The notes beneath the pieces are model-generated. The model made no database searches. It had not been told where the DNA came from and saw only the letters and a list, made by a program, of their open reading frames with translations. From Phocoena phocoena (taxonomy: Eukaryota > Chordata > Mammalia > Artiodactyla > Phocoenidae): DNA of 64,000 nucleotides. A program made the position numbers and the translations under genes. Positions 1-11,200 of this stretch are shown one piece after another (position 1 is the stretch's first letter; each line of letters starts with the position of its first letter). The DNA lies in the NCBI RefSeq assembly GCF_963924675.1, contig NC_089236.1, positions 44,858,500 to 44,922,499 of the forward strand, read 5' to 3'.

Positions 1-730
1 AGCTCTCCTCAAGGAACGCGCAGTGTGTTGCCCATCACTCGGCACGCACGCAGGGCATCGGAGGGGAAGACCACTGGGACTCGATGTTGCTCAGCTGGTC
101 CACCGGGGTCTGGAGATACTCACTGACAATGGAGGAAAATGGATGCAAACCAGAGGGGCCTACGAGTCCTCAGAAGGGTACTTCCCTGAAAGTAAAGGCG
201 AAGAGCTACTAAGAACTCGTGGAAACAGCTGCATGCCTCCCTTTCTGCCCGGCTACTCAGGGCCTAACCTGGAGGCAAGTTCTCACGTTGAGTTTCTCTT
301 GACTTCTAGAGCTTGTCAGGCTGACCACTACGGCGTCCATGGAAGCACCTGGTTTAGACCGAGCAAACTCATTTTCTTCCCAGAAGCATTCCTACAGGGT
401 TCCCAGGCCTGTCAACAGCAGGGATTTCAGGTAGCTCCAACGCACCGTGAATGCAGCCTTCCAAATTGGAAAGCGAGGATGTTTAAATCAGGCCCCCGAT
501 TTCATGCGCAAACGCAGCATACATTGCTGTTGTTTCTAACAAGTCAAAAGAGACACATGGCCCCTTGTGTTTGCTTGCCTGAATCAGCTTCTCGAAGCAG
601 GGGGTTGTGCATCAAGTGGACTGCCTCAACCAAGGAACGCCCTAGCTACTCCTCTGGGGCCTGTGGCTATTCAGAAGCCTGCATTGCCACCGCAAGAAGC
701 GGACTGAAATTGCAGTAAGAACGCAAGGGG

Positions 731-1216
731 ACTTTCTTCTGGAGGCACGGTGACTTCAGGCAGGAGGTCCTAGGTGGAATGCGAGGCCGAGGGTGCTCTC
801 AGTGCAGGTCAGACTAGGGCAAGGCGTAAGACCTCAAGGCCTGTGAGACGTGCCAAAATTCTGTTCGTGAACGTGTGGGTGTGATGGGGAAATTAAGCTG
901 CTTCGGTGGAGACTGCTGTCCGTTTCCCTACCCTCGGCGTAGAGAGAGTGGCTCCAAAGGGCTACGGGGCTGGATGTTGCTTAGGAGACCTAAGGGGTCC
1001 TGGGATTAGTCTGTGTTCCAGCCGGGAACAGGGAGCCCACGCGATTTTCCTACGTGTCCGGAAAACTCTACTGCCATAAAAGATATGCAGAGCAGAGGCT
1101 ACGGCCTCATGGAAAGTGCTGCACGCCTCCGTTTCTGCAGGGCAAGTCCGGCCTTAACCTACAGGCATGTGCTCACACTGAGTGTCCCATTAGCGACACA
1201 GCTTTGAAAGATGCTG
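731..1216 (+). repeat. Internal subrepeat A of the monomer (~486 bp)
   Basis: This stretch aligns with the following ~490 bp (subrepeat B) over its full length. Matching anchors are actttcttct at 731 and 1217; gtgacttcagg at 750 and 1235; a diverged pair at 845 and 1331; ggaaat at 888 and 1373; gatgttgct at 973 and 1463; and ggaaa..gctgca.gcctcc at 1111 and 1601. The offset drifts only from 485 to 490, so the two halves descend from one ancestral ~490-bp repeat. Most of the diagnostic variation between monomer types lies in this half, including the alpha/beta block at phase 771-825 and the diverged patch at phase ~946-1030. The same interval exists in every full unit; coordinates are given for the first copy. 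Confidence 0.8.
858..872 (+). promoter_or_regulatory. Heat-shock-element-like triplet of 5-bp units
   Basis: The 15 bases attctgttcgtgaac read as three contiguous pentamers: nTTCn, nTTCn, nGAAn. The last two form the inverted pair TTCnnGAA typical of HSF1 sites; a canonical element would need the first pentamer inverted. It recurs in almost every unit. In U35, U45 and U47 (about 46857, 60867 and 63618) a G-to-A change makes the perfect palindrome gttcatgaac. HSF1 is known to activate human satellite III under stress, so the match is worth noting, but a short motif of this kind can arise by chance. Confidence 0.15.
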
Positions 1217-1706
1217 ACTTTCTTCTCGAGCTGAGTGACTTCAGGTACGAGGTCCGCGAAGTATGCAAAGCAGAGTGTTTTCTCTTGGCAGCTCACACAA
1301 GGGCGGCAACCGGTATTTCCTGGGCGCTTCGGACACACCAGAAATCGTGTCCTGAAGCTGTTTGAGGGCTCTGGAAATAGAGCTCTCCTCAAGGAACGCG
1401 CAGTGTGTTGCCCATCACTCGGCACGCACGCAGGGCATCGGAGGGGAAGACCACTGGGCCTCGATGTTGCTCAGCTGGTCCACCGGGGTCTGGAGATACT
1501 CACTGACAATGGAGGAAAATGGATGCAAACCAGAGGGGCCTACGAGTCCTCAGAAGGGTACTTCCCTGAAAGTAAAGGCGAAGAGCTACTAAGAACTCGT
1601 GGAAACAGCTGCATGCCTCCCTTTCTGCCCGGCTACTCAGGGCCTAACCTGGAGGCAAGTTCTCACGTTGAGTTTCTCTTGACTTCTAGAGCTTGTCAGG
1701 CTGACC
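1217..1706 (+). repeat. Internal subrepeat B of the monomer (~490 bp)
   Basis: This is the second copy of the ancestral ~490-bp repeat and runs across the arbitrary monomer boundary at 1381. The best-conserved part against subrepeat A is 1601-1710 versus 1111-1220: both carry a gctgca.gcctcc motif, then tttctgc, a .ccttaacct/gcctaacct motif, and a gcttt/gcttg motif before gctgac. Relative to A it seems to hold compensating insertions of ~50 bp around phase 95-220. It contains an XhoI site (ctcgag, about 1225) in nearly every unit, so a digest should release ~1.38-kb fragments. The 3' limit is where similarity to A fades, so it is approximate. Confidence 0.75.
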
Positions 1707-2110
1707 ACTACGGCGTCCATGGAAGCACCTGGTTTAGACCGAGCAAACTCATTTTCTTCCCAGAAGCATTCCTACAGGGTTCCCAGGCCTGTCAACAGCA
1801 GGGATTTCAGGTAGCTTCAAGGCACCGTGAATGCAGCCTTCCAAATTGGAAAGCGAGGATGTTTAAATCAGGCCCCCGATTTCATGCGCAAACGCAGCAT
1901 ACATTGCTGTTGTTTCTAACAAGTCAAAAGAGACACATGGCCCCTTGTGTTTGCTTGCCTGAATCAGCTTCTCGAAGCAGGGGGTTGTGCATCAAGTGGA
2001 CTGCCTAAACCAAGGAACGCCCTAGCTACTCCTCTGGGGCCTGTGGCTATTCAGAAGCCTGCATTGCCACCGCAAGAAGCGGACTGAAATTGCAGTAAGA
2101 ACGCAAGGGG
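1707..2110 (+). repeat. Segment C of the monomer (~404 bp), no clear internal homologue
   Basis: This remainder of the monomer does not align convincingly by eye with subrepeats A or B. It may be a third, heavily diverged subrepeat or an ancient insertion fixed before amplification. It holds much of the array's recurrent variation: the tac/cac and gtc/ggc/gac changes near phase 329-337, att versus agt near 371, the gtagc[t/a][c/t]caa[c/g]gc site near 432, the G-run near 599-604, and the ctcaac/ctaaac site near 627. A BamHI site (ggatcc, phase ~398) is present only in the U8-type units (U8, U10, U18, U20, U22) and marks the dimer HOR. A self dot-plot at low stringency would settle whether C is related to A and B. 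Confidence 0.55.
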
Positions 2111-5100
2111 ACTTTCTTCTGGAGGCACGGTGACTTCAGGCAGGAGGTCCTAGATGGAATGCGTGGTCGAGTGTCCTCTCAGTGCAGCTCAGACTATGGC
2201 AAGGAGTAAGACCTCAAGGCCTGTGAGACGTGCCAAAATTCTGTTCGTGAACGTGTGGGTATGATGGGGAAATTAAGCTGCTTCGGTGGAGACTGCTGTG
2301 CGTTTCACTACCCTCGGCGTAGAGAGAGTGGCTCCAAAGGGCTACGGGGCTGGATATTGCTTAGGAGACCTAAGGGGTCCTGGGGTTAGTCTGTGTTTCA
2401 GCCGGGAACAGGGAGCCCACGCGATTTTCCTAGGTGTCCGGAAAACTCTACTGCCATAAAAGATATGCAGAGCAGAGGCTACGGCCTCATGGAAAGTGCT
2501 GCACGCCTCCGTTTCTGCAGGGCAAGTCCGGCCTTAACCTACAGGCATGTGCTCACACTGAGTGTCCCGTTAGCGACACAGCTTTGAAAGATGCTGACTT
2601 TCTCCTCGAGCTGAGTGACTTCAGGTACGAGGTCCGCGAAGTATGCAAAGCAGAGTGTTTTCTCTTGGCAGCTCACACAAGGGCGGCAACCGGTATTTCC
2701 TGGGCGCTTCGGACACACCAGAAATCGTGTCCTGAAGCTGTTTGAGGGCTCTGGAAATAGAGCTCTCCTCAAGGCACGCGCAGTGTGTTGCTCATCACTC
2801 GGCACGCACGGAGGGCATCGGAGGGGAAGACCACTGGGCCTCGATGTTGCTCAGCTGGTCCACCGGGGTCTGGAGATACTCACTGACAATGGAGGAAAAT
2901 GGATGCAAACCAGAGGGGCCTACGAGTCTTCAGAAGGGTACTTCCCTGAAAGTAAAGGCGAAGAGCTACTAAGAACTCGTGGAAACAGCTGCATGCCTCC
3001 CTTTCTGCCCGGCTACTCAGGGCCTAACCTGGAGGCAAGTTCTCACGTTGAGTTTCTCTTGACTTCTAGAGCTTGTCAGGCTGACCACCACGGCGGCCAT
3101 GGAAGCACCTGGTTTAGACCGAGCAAACTCATTTTCTTCCCAGAAGCATTCCTACAGGGTTCCCAGGCCTGTCAACAGCAGGGATTTCAGGTAGCTTCAT
3201 CGCACCGTGAATGCAGACTTCCAAATTGGAAAGCGAGGATGTTTAAATCAGGCCCCCGATTTCATGCGCAAACGCAGCATACATTGCTGTTGTTTCTAAC
3301 AAGTCAAAAGAGGCACATGGCCCCTTGTGTTTGCTTGCCTGAATCAGCTTCTCGAAGCAGGGGTTTGTGCATCAAGTGGACTGCCTCAACCAAGGAACGC
3401 CCTAGCTACTCCTCTGGGGCCTGTGGCTATTCAGAAGCCTGCATTGCCACCGCAAGAAGCGGACTGAAATTGCAGTAAGAACGCAAGGGGACTTTCTTCT
3501 GGAGGCACGGTGACTTCAGGCAGGAGGTCCTAGGTGGAATGCGAGGCCGAGGGTGCTCTCAGTGCAGGTCAGACTAGGGCAAGGCGTAAGACCTCAAGGC
3601 CTGTGAGACGTGCCAAAATTCTGTTCGTGAACGTGTGGGTGTGATGGGGAAATTAAGCTGCTTCGGTGGAGACTGCTGTGCGTTTCCCTACCCTCGGCGT
3701 AGAGAGAGTGGCTCCAAAGGGCTACGGGGCTGGATGTTGCTTAGGAGACCTAAGGGGTCCTGGGATTAGTCTGTGTTCCAGCCGGGAACAGGGAGCCCAC
3801 GCGATTTTCCTACGTGTCCGGAAAACTCTACTGCCATAAAAGATATGCAGAGCAGACGCTACGGCCTCATGGAAAGTGCTGCACGCCTCCGTTTCTGCAG
3901 GGCAAGTCCGGCCTTAACCTACAGGCATGTGCTCACACTGAGTGTCCCATTAGCGACACAGCTTTGAAAGATGCTGACTTTCTTCTCGAGCTGAGTGACT
4001 TCAGGTACGAGGTCCGCGAAGTATGCAAAGCAGAGTGTTTTCTCTTGGCAGCTCACACAAGGGCGGGAACCGGTATTTCCTGGGCGCTTCGGACACACCA
4101 GAAATCGTGTCCTGAAGCTGTTTGAGGGCACTGGAAATAGAGCTCTCCTCAAGGAACGCGCAGTGTGTTGCCCATCACTCGGCACGCACGCAGGGCATCG
4201 GAGGGGAAGACCACTGGGACTCGATGTTGCTCAGCTGGTCCACCGGGGTCTGGAGATACTCACTGACAATGGAGGAAAATGGATGCAAACCAGAGGGGCC
4301 TACGAGTCCTCAGAAGGGTACTTCCCTGAAAGTAAAGGCGAAGAGCTACTAAGAACTCGTGGAAACAGCTGCATGCCTCCCTTTCTGCCCGGCTACTCAG
4401 GGCCTAACCTGGAGGCAAGTTCTCACGTTGAGTTTCTCTTGACTTCTAGAGCTTGTCAGGCTGACCACTACGGCGTCCATGGAAGCACCTGGTTTAGACC
4501 GAGCAAACTCATTTTCTTCCCAGAAGCATTCCTACAGGGTTCCCAGGCCTGTCAACAGCAGGGATTTCAGGTAGCTCCAACGCACCGTGAATGCAGCCTT
4601 CCAAATTGGAAAGCGAGGATGTTTAAATCAGGCCCCCGATTTCATGCGCAAACGCAGCATACATTGCTGTTGTTTCTAACAAGTCAAAAGAGACACATGG
4701 CCCCTTGTGTTTGCTTGCCTGAATCAGCTTCTCGAAGCAGGGGGTTGTGCATCAAGTGGACTGCCTCAACCAAGGAACGCCCTAGCTACTCCTCTGGGGC
4801 CTGTGGCTATTCAGAAGCCTGCATTGCCACCGCAAGAAGCGGACTGAAATTGCAGTAAGAACGCAAGGGGACTTTCTTCTGGAGGCACGGTGACTTCAGG
4901 CAGGAGGTCCTAGGTGGAATGCGAGGCCGAGGGTGCTCTCAGTGCAGGTCAGACTAGGGCAAGGCGTAAGACCTCAAGGCCTGTGAGACGTGCCAAAATT
5001 CTGTTCGTGAACGTGTGGGTGTGATGGGGAAATTAAGCTGCTTCGGTGGAGACTGCTGTGCGTTTCCCTACCCTCGGCGTAGAGAGAGTGGCTCCAAAGG

Positions 5101-5374
5101 GCTACGGGGCTGGATGTTGCTTAGGAGACCTAAGGGGTCCTGGGATTAGTCTGTGTTCCAGCCGGGAACAGGGAGCCCACGCGATTTTCCTACGTGTCCG
5201 GAAAACTCTACTGCCATAAAAGATATGCAGAGCAGAGGCTACGGCCTCATGGAAAGTGCTGCACGCCTCCGTTTCTGCAGGGCAAGTCCGGCCTTAACCT
5301 ACAGGCATGTGCTCACACTGAGTGTCCCATTAGCGACACAGCTTTGAAAGATGCTGACTTTCTTCTCGAGCTGA

Positions 5375-6238
5375 GTGACTTCAGGTACGAGGTCCGCGAA
5401 GTATGCAAAGCAGAGTGTTTTCTCTTGGCAGCTCACACAAGGGCGGCAACCGGTATTTCCTGGGCGCTTCGGACACACCAGAAATCGTGTCCTGAAGCTG
5501 TTTGAGGGCTCTGGAAATAGAGCTCTCCTCAAGGAACGCGCAGTGTGTTGCCCATCACTCGGCACGCACGCAGGGCATCGGAGGGGAAGACCACTGGGAC
5601 TCGATGTTGCTCAGCTGGTCCACCGGGGTCTGGAGATACTCACTGACAATGGAGGAAAATGGATGCAAACCAGAGGGGCCTACGAGTCCTCAGAAGGGTA
5701 CTTCCCTGAAAGTAAAGGCGAAGAGCTACTAAGAACTCGTGGAAACAGCTGCATGCCTCCCTTTCTGCCCGGCTACTCAGGGCCTAACCTGGAGGCAAGT
5801 TCTCACGTTGAGTTTCTCTTGACTTCTAGAGCTTGTCAGGCTGACCACTACGGCGTCCATGGAAGCACCTGGTTTAGACCGAGCAAACTCATTTTCTTCC
5901 CAGAAGCATTCCTACAGGGTTCCCAGGCCTGTCAACAGCAGGGATTTCAGGTAGCTCCAACGCACCGTGAATGCAGCCTTCCAAATTGGAAAGCGAGGAT
6001 GTTTAAATCAGGCCCCCGATTTCATGCGCAAACGCAGCATACATTGCTGTTGTTTCTAACAAGTCAAAAGAGACACATGGCCCCTTGTGTTTGCTTGCCT
6101 GAATCAGCTTCTCGAAGCAGGGGGTTGTGCATCAAGTGGACTGCCTCAACCAAGGAACGCCCTAGCTACTCCTCTGGGGCCTGTGGCTATTCAGAAGCCT
6201 GCATTGCCACCGCAAGAAGCGGACTGAAATTGCAGTAA
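5375..6238 (+). other. Recurring 287-codon open frame in the satellite, probably not a gene
   Basis: Shown for one unit; the same frame starts at phase 1235 of each unit and crosses into the next. It opens at GTG (gtgacttca), not ATG; the first in-frame ATG is codon 97 (atgcaaacc), leaving 191 codons. I recognise no domain, signal peptide or membrane segment. Of 46 complete occurrences, 22 keep all 287 codons. Fourteen end at codon 257 (TCA to TAA). Five end at codon 165 (TGG to TGA). Two are shifted by G-run insertions, and three are cut otherwise. Most variants change the residue (Y/H, V/G/D, I/S, P/S, A/G), which is not what purifying selection leaves. Overlapping frames of 64, 76, 88 and 103 codons also start at GTG or TTG. 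Likely a by-product of a low-stop monomer kept uniform by array turnover. Confidence 0.75.
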
Positions 6239-8280
6239 GAACGCAAGGGGACTTTCTTCTGGAGGCACGGTGACTTCAGGCAGGAGGTCCTAGGTGGAAT
6301 GCGAGGCCGAGGGTGCTCTCAGTGCAGGTCAGACTAGGGCAAGGCGTAAGACCTCAAGGCCTGTGAGACGTGCCAAAATTCTGTTCGTGAACGTGTGGGT
6401 GTGATGGGGAAATTAAGCTGCTTCGGTGGAGACTGCTGTGCGTTTCCCTACCCTCGGCGTAGAGAGAGTGGCTCCAAAGGGCTACGGGGCTGGATGTTGC
6501 TTAGGAGACCTAAGGGGTCCTGGGATTAGTCTGTGTTCCAGCCGGGAACAGGGAGCCCACGCGATTTTCCTAGGTGTCCGGAAAACTCTACTGCCATAAA
6601 AGATATGCAGAGCAGAGGCTACGGCCTCATGGAAAGTGCTGCACGCCTCCGTTTCTGCAGGGCAAGTCCGGCCTTAACCTACAGGCATGTGCTCACACTG
6701 AGTGTCCCATTAGCGACACAGCTTTGAAAGATGCTGACTTTCTTCTCGAGCTGAGTGACTTCAGGTACGAGGTCCGCGAAGTATGCAAAGCAGAGTGTTT
6801 TCTCTTGGCAGCTCACACAAGGGCGGCAACCGGTATTTCCTGGGCGCTTCGGACACACCAGAAATCGTGTCCTGAAGCTGTTTGAGGGCTCTGGAAATAG
6901 AGCTCTCCTCAAGGAACGCGCAGTGTGTTGCCCATCACTCGGCACGCACGCAGGGCATCGGAGGGGAAGACCACTGGGACTCGATGTTGCTCAGCTGGTC
7001 CACCGGGGTCTGGAGATACTCACTGACAATGGAGGAAAATGGATGCAAACCAGAGGGGCCTACGAGTCCTCAGAAGGGTACTTCCCTGAAAGTAAAGGCG
7101 AAGAGCTACTAAGAACTCGTGGAAACAGCTGCATGCCTCCCTTTCTGCCCGGCTACTCAGGGCCTAACCTGGAGGCAAGTTCTCACGTTGAGTTTCTCTT
7201 GACTTCTAGAGCTTGTCAGGCTGACCACTACGGCGTCCATGGAAGCACCTGGTTTAGACCGAGCAAACTCATTTTCTTCCCAGAAGCATTCCTACAGGGT
7301 TCCCAGGCCTGTCAACAGCAGGGATTTCAGGTAGCTCCAACGCACCGTGAATGCAGCCTTCCAAATTGGAAAGCGAGGATGTTTAAATCAGGCCCCCGAT
7401 TTCATGCGCAAACGCAGCATACATTGCTGTTGTTTCTAACAAGTCAAAAGAGACACATGGCCCCTTGTGTTTGCTTGCCTGAATCAGCTTCTCGAAGCAG
7501 GGGGTTGTGCATCAAGTGGACTGCCTCAACCAAGGAACGCCCTAGCTACTCCTCTGGGGCCTGTGGCTATCCAGAAGCCTGCATTGCCACCGCAAGAAGC
7601 GGACTGAAATTGCAGTAAGAACGCAAGGGGACTTTCTTCTGGAGGCACGGTGACTTCAGGCAGGAGGTCCTAGGTGGAATGCGAGGCCGAGGGTGCTCTC
7701 AGTGCAGGTCAGACTAAGGCAAGGCGTAAGACCTCAAGGCCTGTGAGACGTGCCAAAATTCTGTTCGTGAACGTGTGGGTGTGATGGGGAAATTAAGCTG
7801 CTTCGGTGGAGACTGCTGTGCGTTTCCCTACCCTCGGCGTAGAGAGAGTGGCTCCAAAGGGCTACGGGGCTGGATGTTGCTTAGGAGACCTAAGGGGTCC
7901 TGGGATTAGTCTGTGTTCCAGCCGGGAACAGGGAGCCCACGCGATTTTCCTACGTGTCCGGAAAACTCTACTGCCATAAAAGATATGCAGAGCAGACGCT
8001 ACGGCCTCATGGAAAGTGCTGCACGCCTCCGTTTCTGCAGGGCAAGTCCGGCCTTAACCTACAGGCATGTGCTCACACTGAGTGTCCCATTAGCGACACA
8101 GCTTTGAAAGATGCTGACTTTCTTCTCGAGCTGAGTGACTTCAGGTACGAGGTCCGCGAAGTATGCAAAGCAGAGTGTTTTCTCTTGGCAGCTCACACAA
8201 GGGCGGCAACCGGTATTTCCTGGGCGCTTCGGACACACCAGAAATCGTGTCCTGAAGCTGTTTGAGGGCTCTGGAAATAG

Positions 8281-11200
8281 AGCTCTCCTCAAGGAACGCG
8301 CAGTGTGTTGCCCATCACTCGGCACGCACGCAGGGCATCGGAGGGGAAGACCACTGGGACTCGATGTTGCTCAGCTGGTCCACCGGGGTCTGGAGATACT
8401 CACTGACAATGGAGGAAAATGGATGCAAACCAGAGGGGCCTACGAGTCCTCAGAAGGGTACTTCCCTGAAAGTAAAGGCGAAGAGCTACTAAGAACTCGT
8501 GGAAACAGCTGCATGCCTCCCTTTCTGCCCGGCTACTCAGGACCTAACCTGGAGGCAAGTTCTCACGTTGAGTTTCTCTTGACTTCTAGAGCTTGTCAGG
8601 CTGACCACTACGGCGTCCATGGAAGCACCTGGTTTAGACCGAGCAAACTCATTTTCTTCCCAGAAGCATTCCTACAGGGTTCCCAGGCCTGTCAACAGCA
8701 GGGATTTCAGGTAGCTTCAAGGCACCGTGAATGCAGCCTTCCAAATTGGAAAGCGAGGATGTTTAAATCAGGCCCCCGATTTCATGCGCAAACGCAGCAT
8801 ACATTGCTGTTGTTTCTAACAAGTCAAAAGAGACACATGGCCCCTTGTGTTTGCTTGCCTGAATCAGCTTCTCGAAGCAGGGGGTTGTGCATCAAGTGGA
8901 CTGCCTAAACCAAGGAACGCCCTAGCTACTCCTCTGGGGCCTGTGGCTATTCAGAAGCCTGCATTGCCACCGCAAGAAGCGGACTGAAATTGCAGTAAGA
9001 ACGCAAGGGGACTTTCTTCTGGAGGCACGGTGACTTCAGGCAGGAGGTCCTAGATGGAATGCGTGGTCGAGTGTCCTCTCAGTGCAGCTCAGACTATGGC
9101 AAGGAGTAAGACCTCAAGGCCTGTGAGACGTGCCAAAATTCTGTTCGTGAACGTGTGGGTATGATGGGGAAATTAAGCTGCTTCGGTGGAGACTGCTGTG
9201 CGTTTCACTACCCTCGGCGTAGAGAGAGTGGCTCCAAAGGGCTACGGGGCTGGATATTGCTTAGGAGACCTAAGGGGTCCTGGGGTTAGTCTGTGTTCCA
9301 GCCGGGAACAGGGAGCCCACGCGATTTTCCTAGGTGTCCGGAAAACTCTACTGCCATAAAAGATATGCAGAGCAGAGGCTACGGCCTCATGGAAAGTGCT
9401 GCACGCCTCCGTTTCTGCAGGGCAAGTCCGGCCTTAACCTACAGGCATGTGCTCACACTGAGTGTCCCGTTAGCGACACAGCTTTGAAAGATGCTGACTT
9501 TCTCCTCGAGCTGAGTGACTTCAGGTACGAGGTCCGCGAAGTATGCAAAGCAGAGTGTTTTCTCTTGGCAGCTCACACAAGGGCGGCAACCGGTATTTCC
9601 TGGGCGCTTCGGACACACCAGAAATCGTGTCCTGAAGCTGTTTGAGGGCTCTGGAAATAGAGCTCTCCTCAAGGAACGCGCAGTGTGTTGCCCATCACTC
9701 GGCACGCACGCAGGGCATCGGAGGGGAAGACCACTGGGACTCGATGTTGCTCAGCTGGTCCACCGGGGTCTGGAGATACTCACTGACAATGGAGGAAAAT
9801 GGATGCAAACCAGAGGGGCCTACGAGTCCTCAGAAGGGTACTTCCCTGAAAGTAAAGGCGAAGAGCTACTAAGAACTCGTGGAAACAGCTGCATGCCTCC
9901 CTTTCTGCCCGGCTACTCAGGGCCTAACCTGGAGGCAAGTTCTCACGTTGAGTTTCTCTTGACTTCTAGAGCTTGTCAGGCTGACCACTACGGCGTCCAT
10001 GGAAGCACCTGATTTAGACAGAGCAAACTCATTTTCTTCCCAGAAGCATTCCTACAGGGATCCCAGGCCTGTCAACAGCAGGGATTTCAGGTAGCTCCAA
10101 CGCACCGTGAATGCAGCCTTCCAAATTGGAAAGCGAGGATGTTTAAATCAGGCCCCCGATTTCATGCGCAAACGCAGCATACATTGCTGTTGTTTCTAAC
10201 AAGTCAAAAGAGACACATGGCCCCTTGTGTTTGCTTGCCTGAATCAGCTTCTCGAAGCAGGGGGTTGTGCATCAAGTGGACTGCCTAAACCAAGGAACGC
10301 CCTAGCTACTCCTCTGGGGCCTGTGGCTATTCAGAAGCCTGCATTGCCACCGCAAGAAGCGGACTGAAATTGCAGTAAGAACGCAAGGGGACTTTCTTCT
10401 GGAGGCACGGTGACTTCAGGCAGGAGGTCCTAGGTGGAATGCGAGGCCGAGGGTGCTCTCAGTGCAGGTCAGACTAGGGCAAGGCGTAAGACCTCAAGGC
10501 CTGTGAGACGTGCCAAAATTCTGTTCGTGAACGTGTGGGTGTGATGGGGAAATTAAGCTGCTTCGGTGGAGACTGCTGTGCGTTTCCCTACCCTCGGCGT
10601 AGAGAGAGTGGCTCCAAAGGGCTACGGGGCTGGATGTTGCTTAGGAGACCTAAGGGGTCCTGGGATTAGTCTGTGTTCCAGCCGGGAACAGGGAGCCCAC
10701 GCGATTTTCCTAGGTGTCCGGAAAACTCTACTGCCATAAAAGATATGCAGAGCAGACGCTACGGCCTCATGGAAAGTGCTGCACGCCTCCGTTTCTGCAG
10801 GGCAAGTCCGGCCTTAACCTACAGGCATGTGCTCACACTGAGTGTCCCATTAGCGACACAGCTTTGAAAGATGCTGACTTTCTTCTCGAGCTGAGTGACT
10901 TCAGGTACGAGGTCCGCGAAGTATGCAAAGCAGAGTGTTTTCTCTTGGCAGCTCACACAAGGGCGGCAACCGGTATTTCCTGGGCGCTTCGGACACACCA
11001 GAAATCGTGTCCTGAAGCTGTTTGAGGGCTCTGGAAATAGAGCTCTCCTCAAGGAACGCGCAGTGTGTTGCCCATCACTCGGCACGCACGCAGGGCATCG
11101 GAGGGGAAGACCACTGGGACTCGATGTTGCTCAGCTGGTCCACCGGGGTCTGGAGATACTCACTGACAATGGAGGAAAATGGATGCAAACCAGAGGGGCC

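Larger units (their letters stand above)
1..8280 (+). repeat. Units U1-U6: mixed monomer types, no repeating order
   Basis: Six full 1,380-bp units. U2 is the only one here with the beta block (gcgtggtcga, with gtatgatg, tttcacta and gatattgc downstream). The others carry the alpha block (gcgaggccga, gtgtgatg, tttcccta, gatgttgc). U3 is distinctive: ggcacgcg near its start, the cac/ggc pair near phase 329-337, and gggttt in place of ggggtt. U4, U5 and U6 are near-identical alpha units, separable mainly by tacgtgtcc versus taggtgtcc and agcagacg versus agcagagg. No fixed order of types repeats within this block, unlike the next one. Confidence 0.85.

Noticed and set aside
23..718. Hundreds of open reading frames of 64-287 codons that could be listed as genes
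   Set aside because: They are the same few frames repeated per monomer. The frames I checked start at GTG or TTG, and they carry stops and frameshifts in many units, overlap one another on both strands, and show no recognisable domain.
1074..1083. TATA-like cataaaag in each unit as a promoter
   Set aside because: A single AT-rich octamer in a ~50 percent GC monomer is expected by chance; it is altered to catcaaag in several units and no initiator or transcript evidence accompanies it.
1159..1425. Minus-strand 88-codon frame present in nearly every unit
   Set aside because: It begins at GTG, lies opposite the plus-strand frames, and its variants mirror the plus-strand substitutions. No homology or regulatory context supports it.
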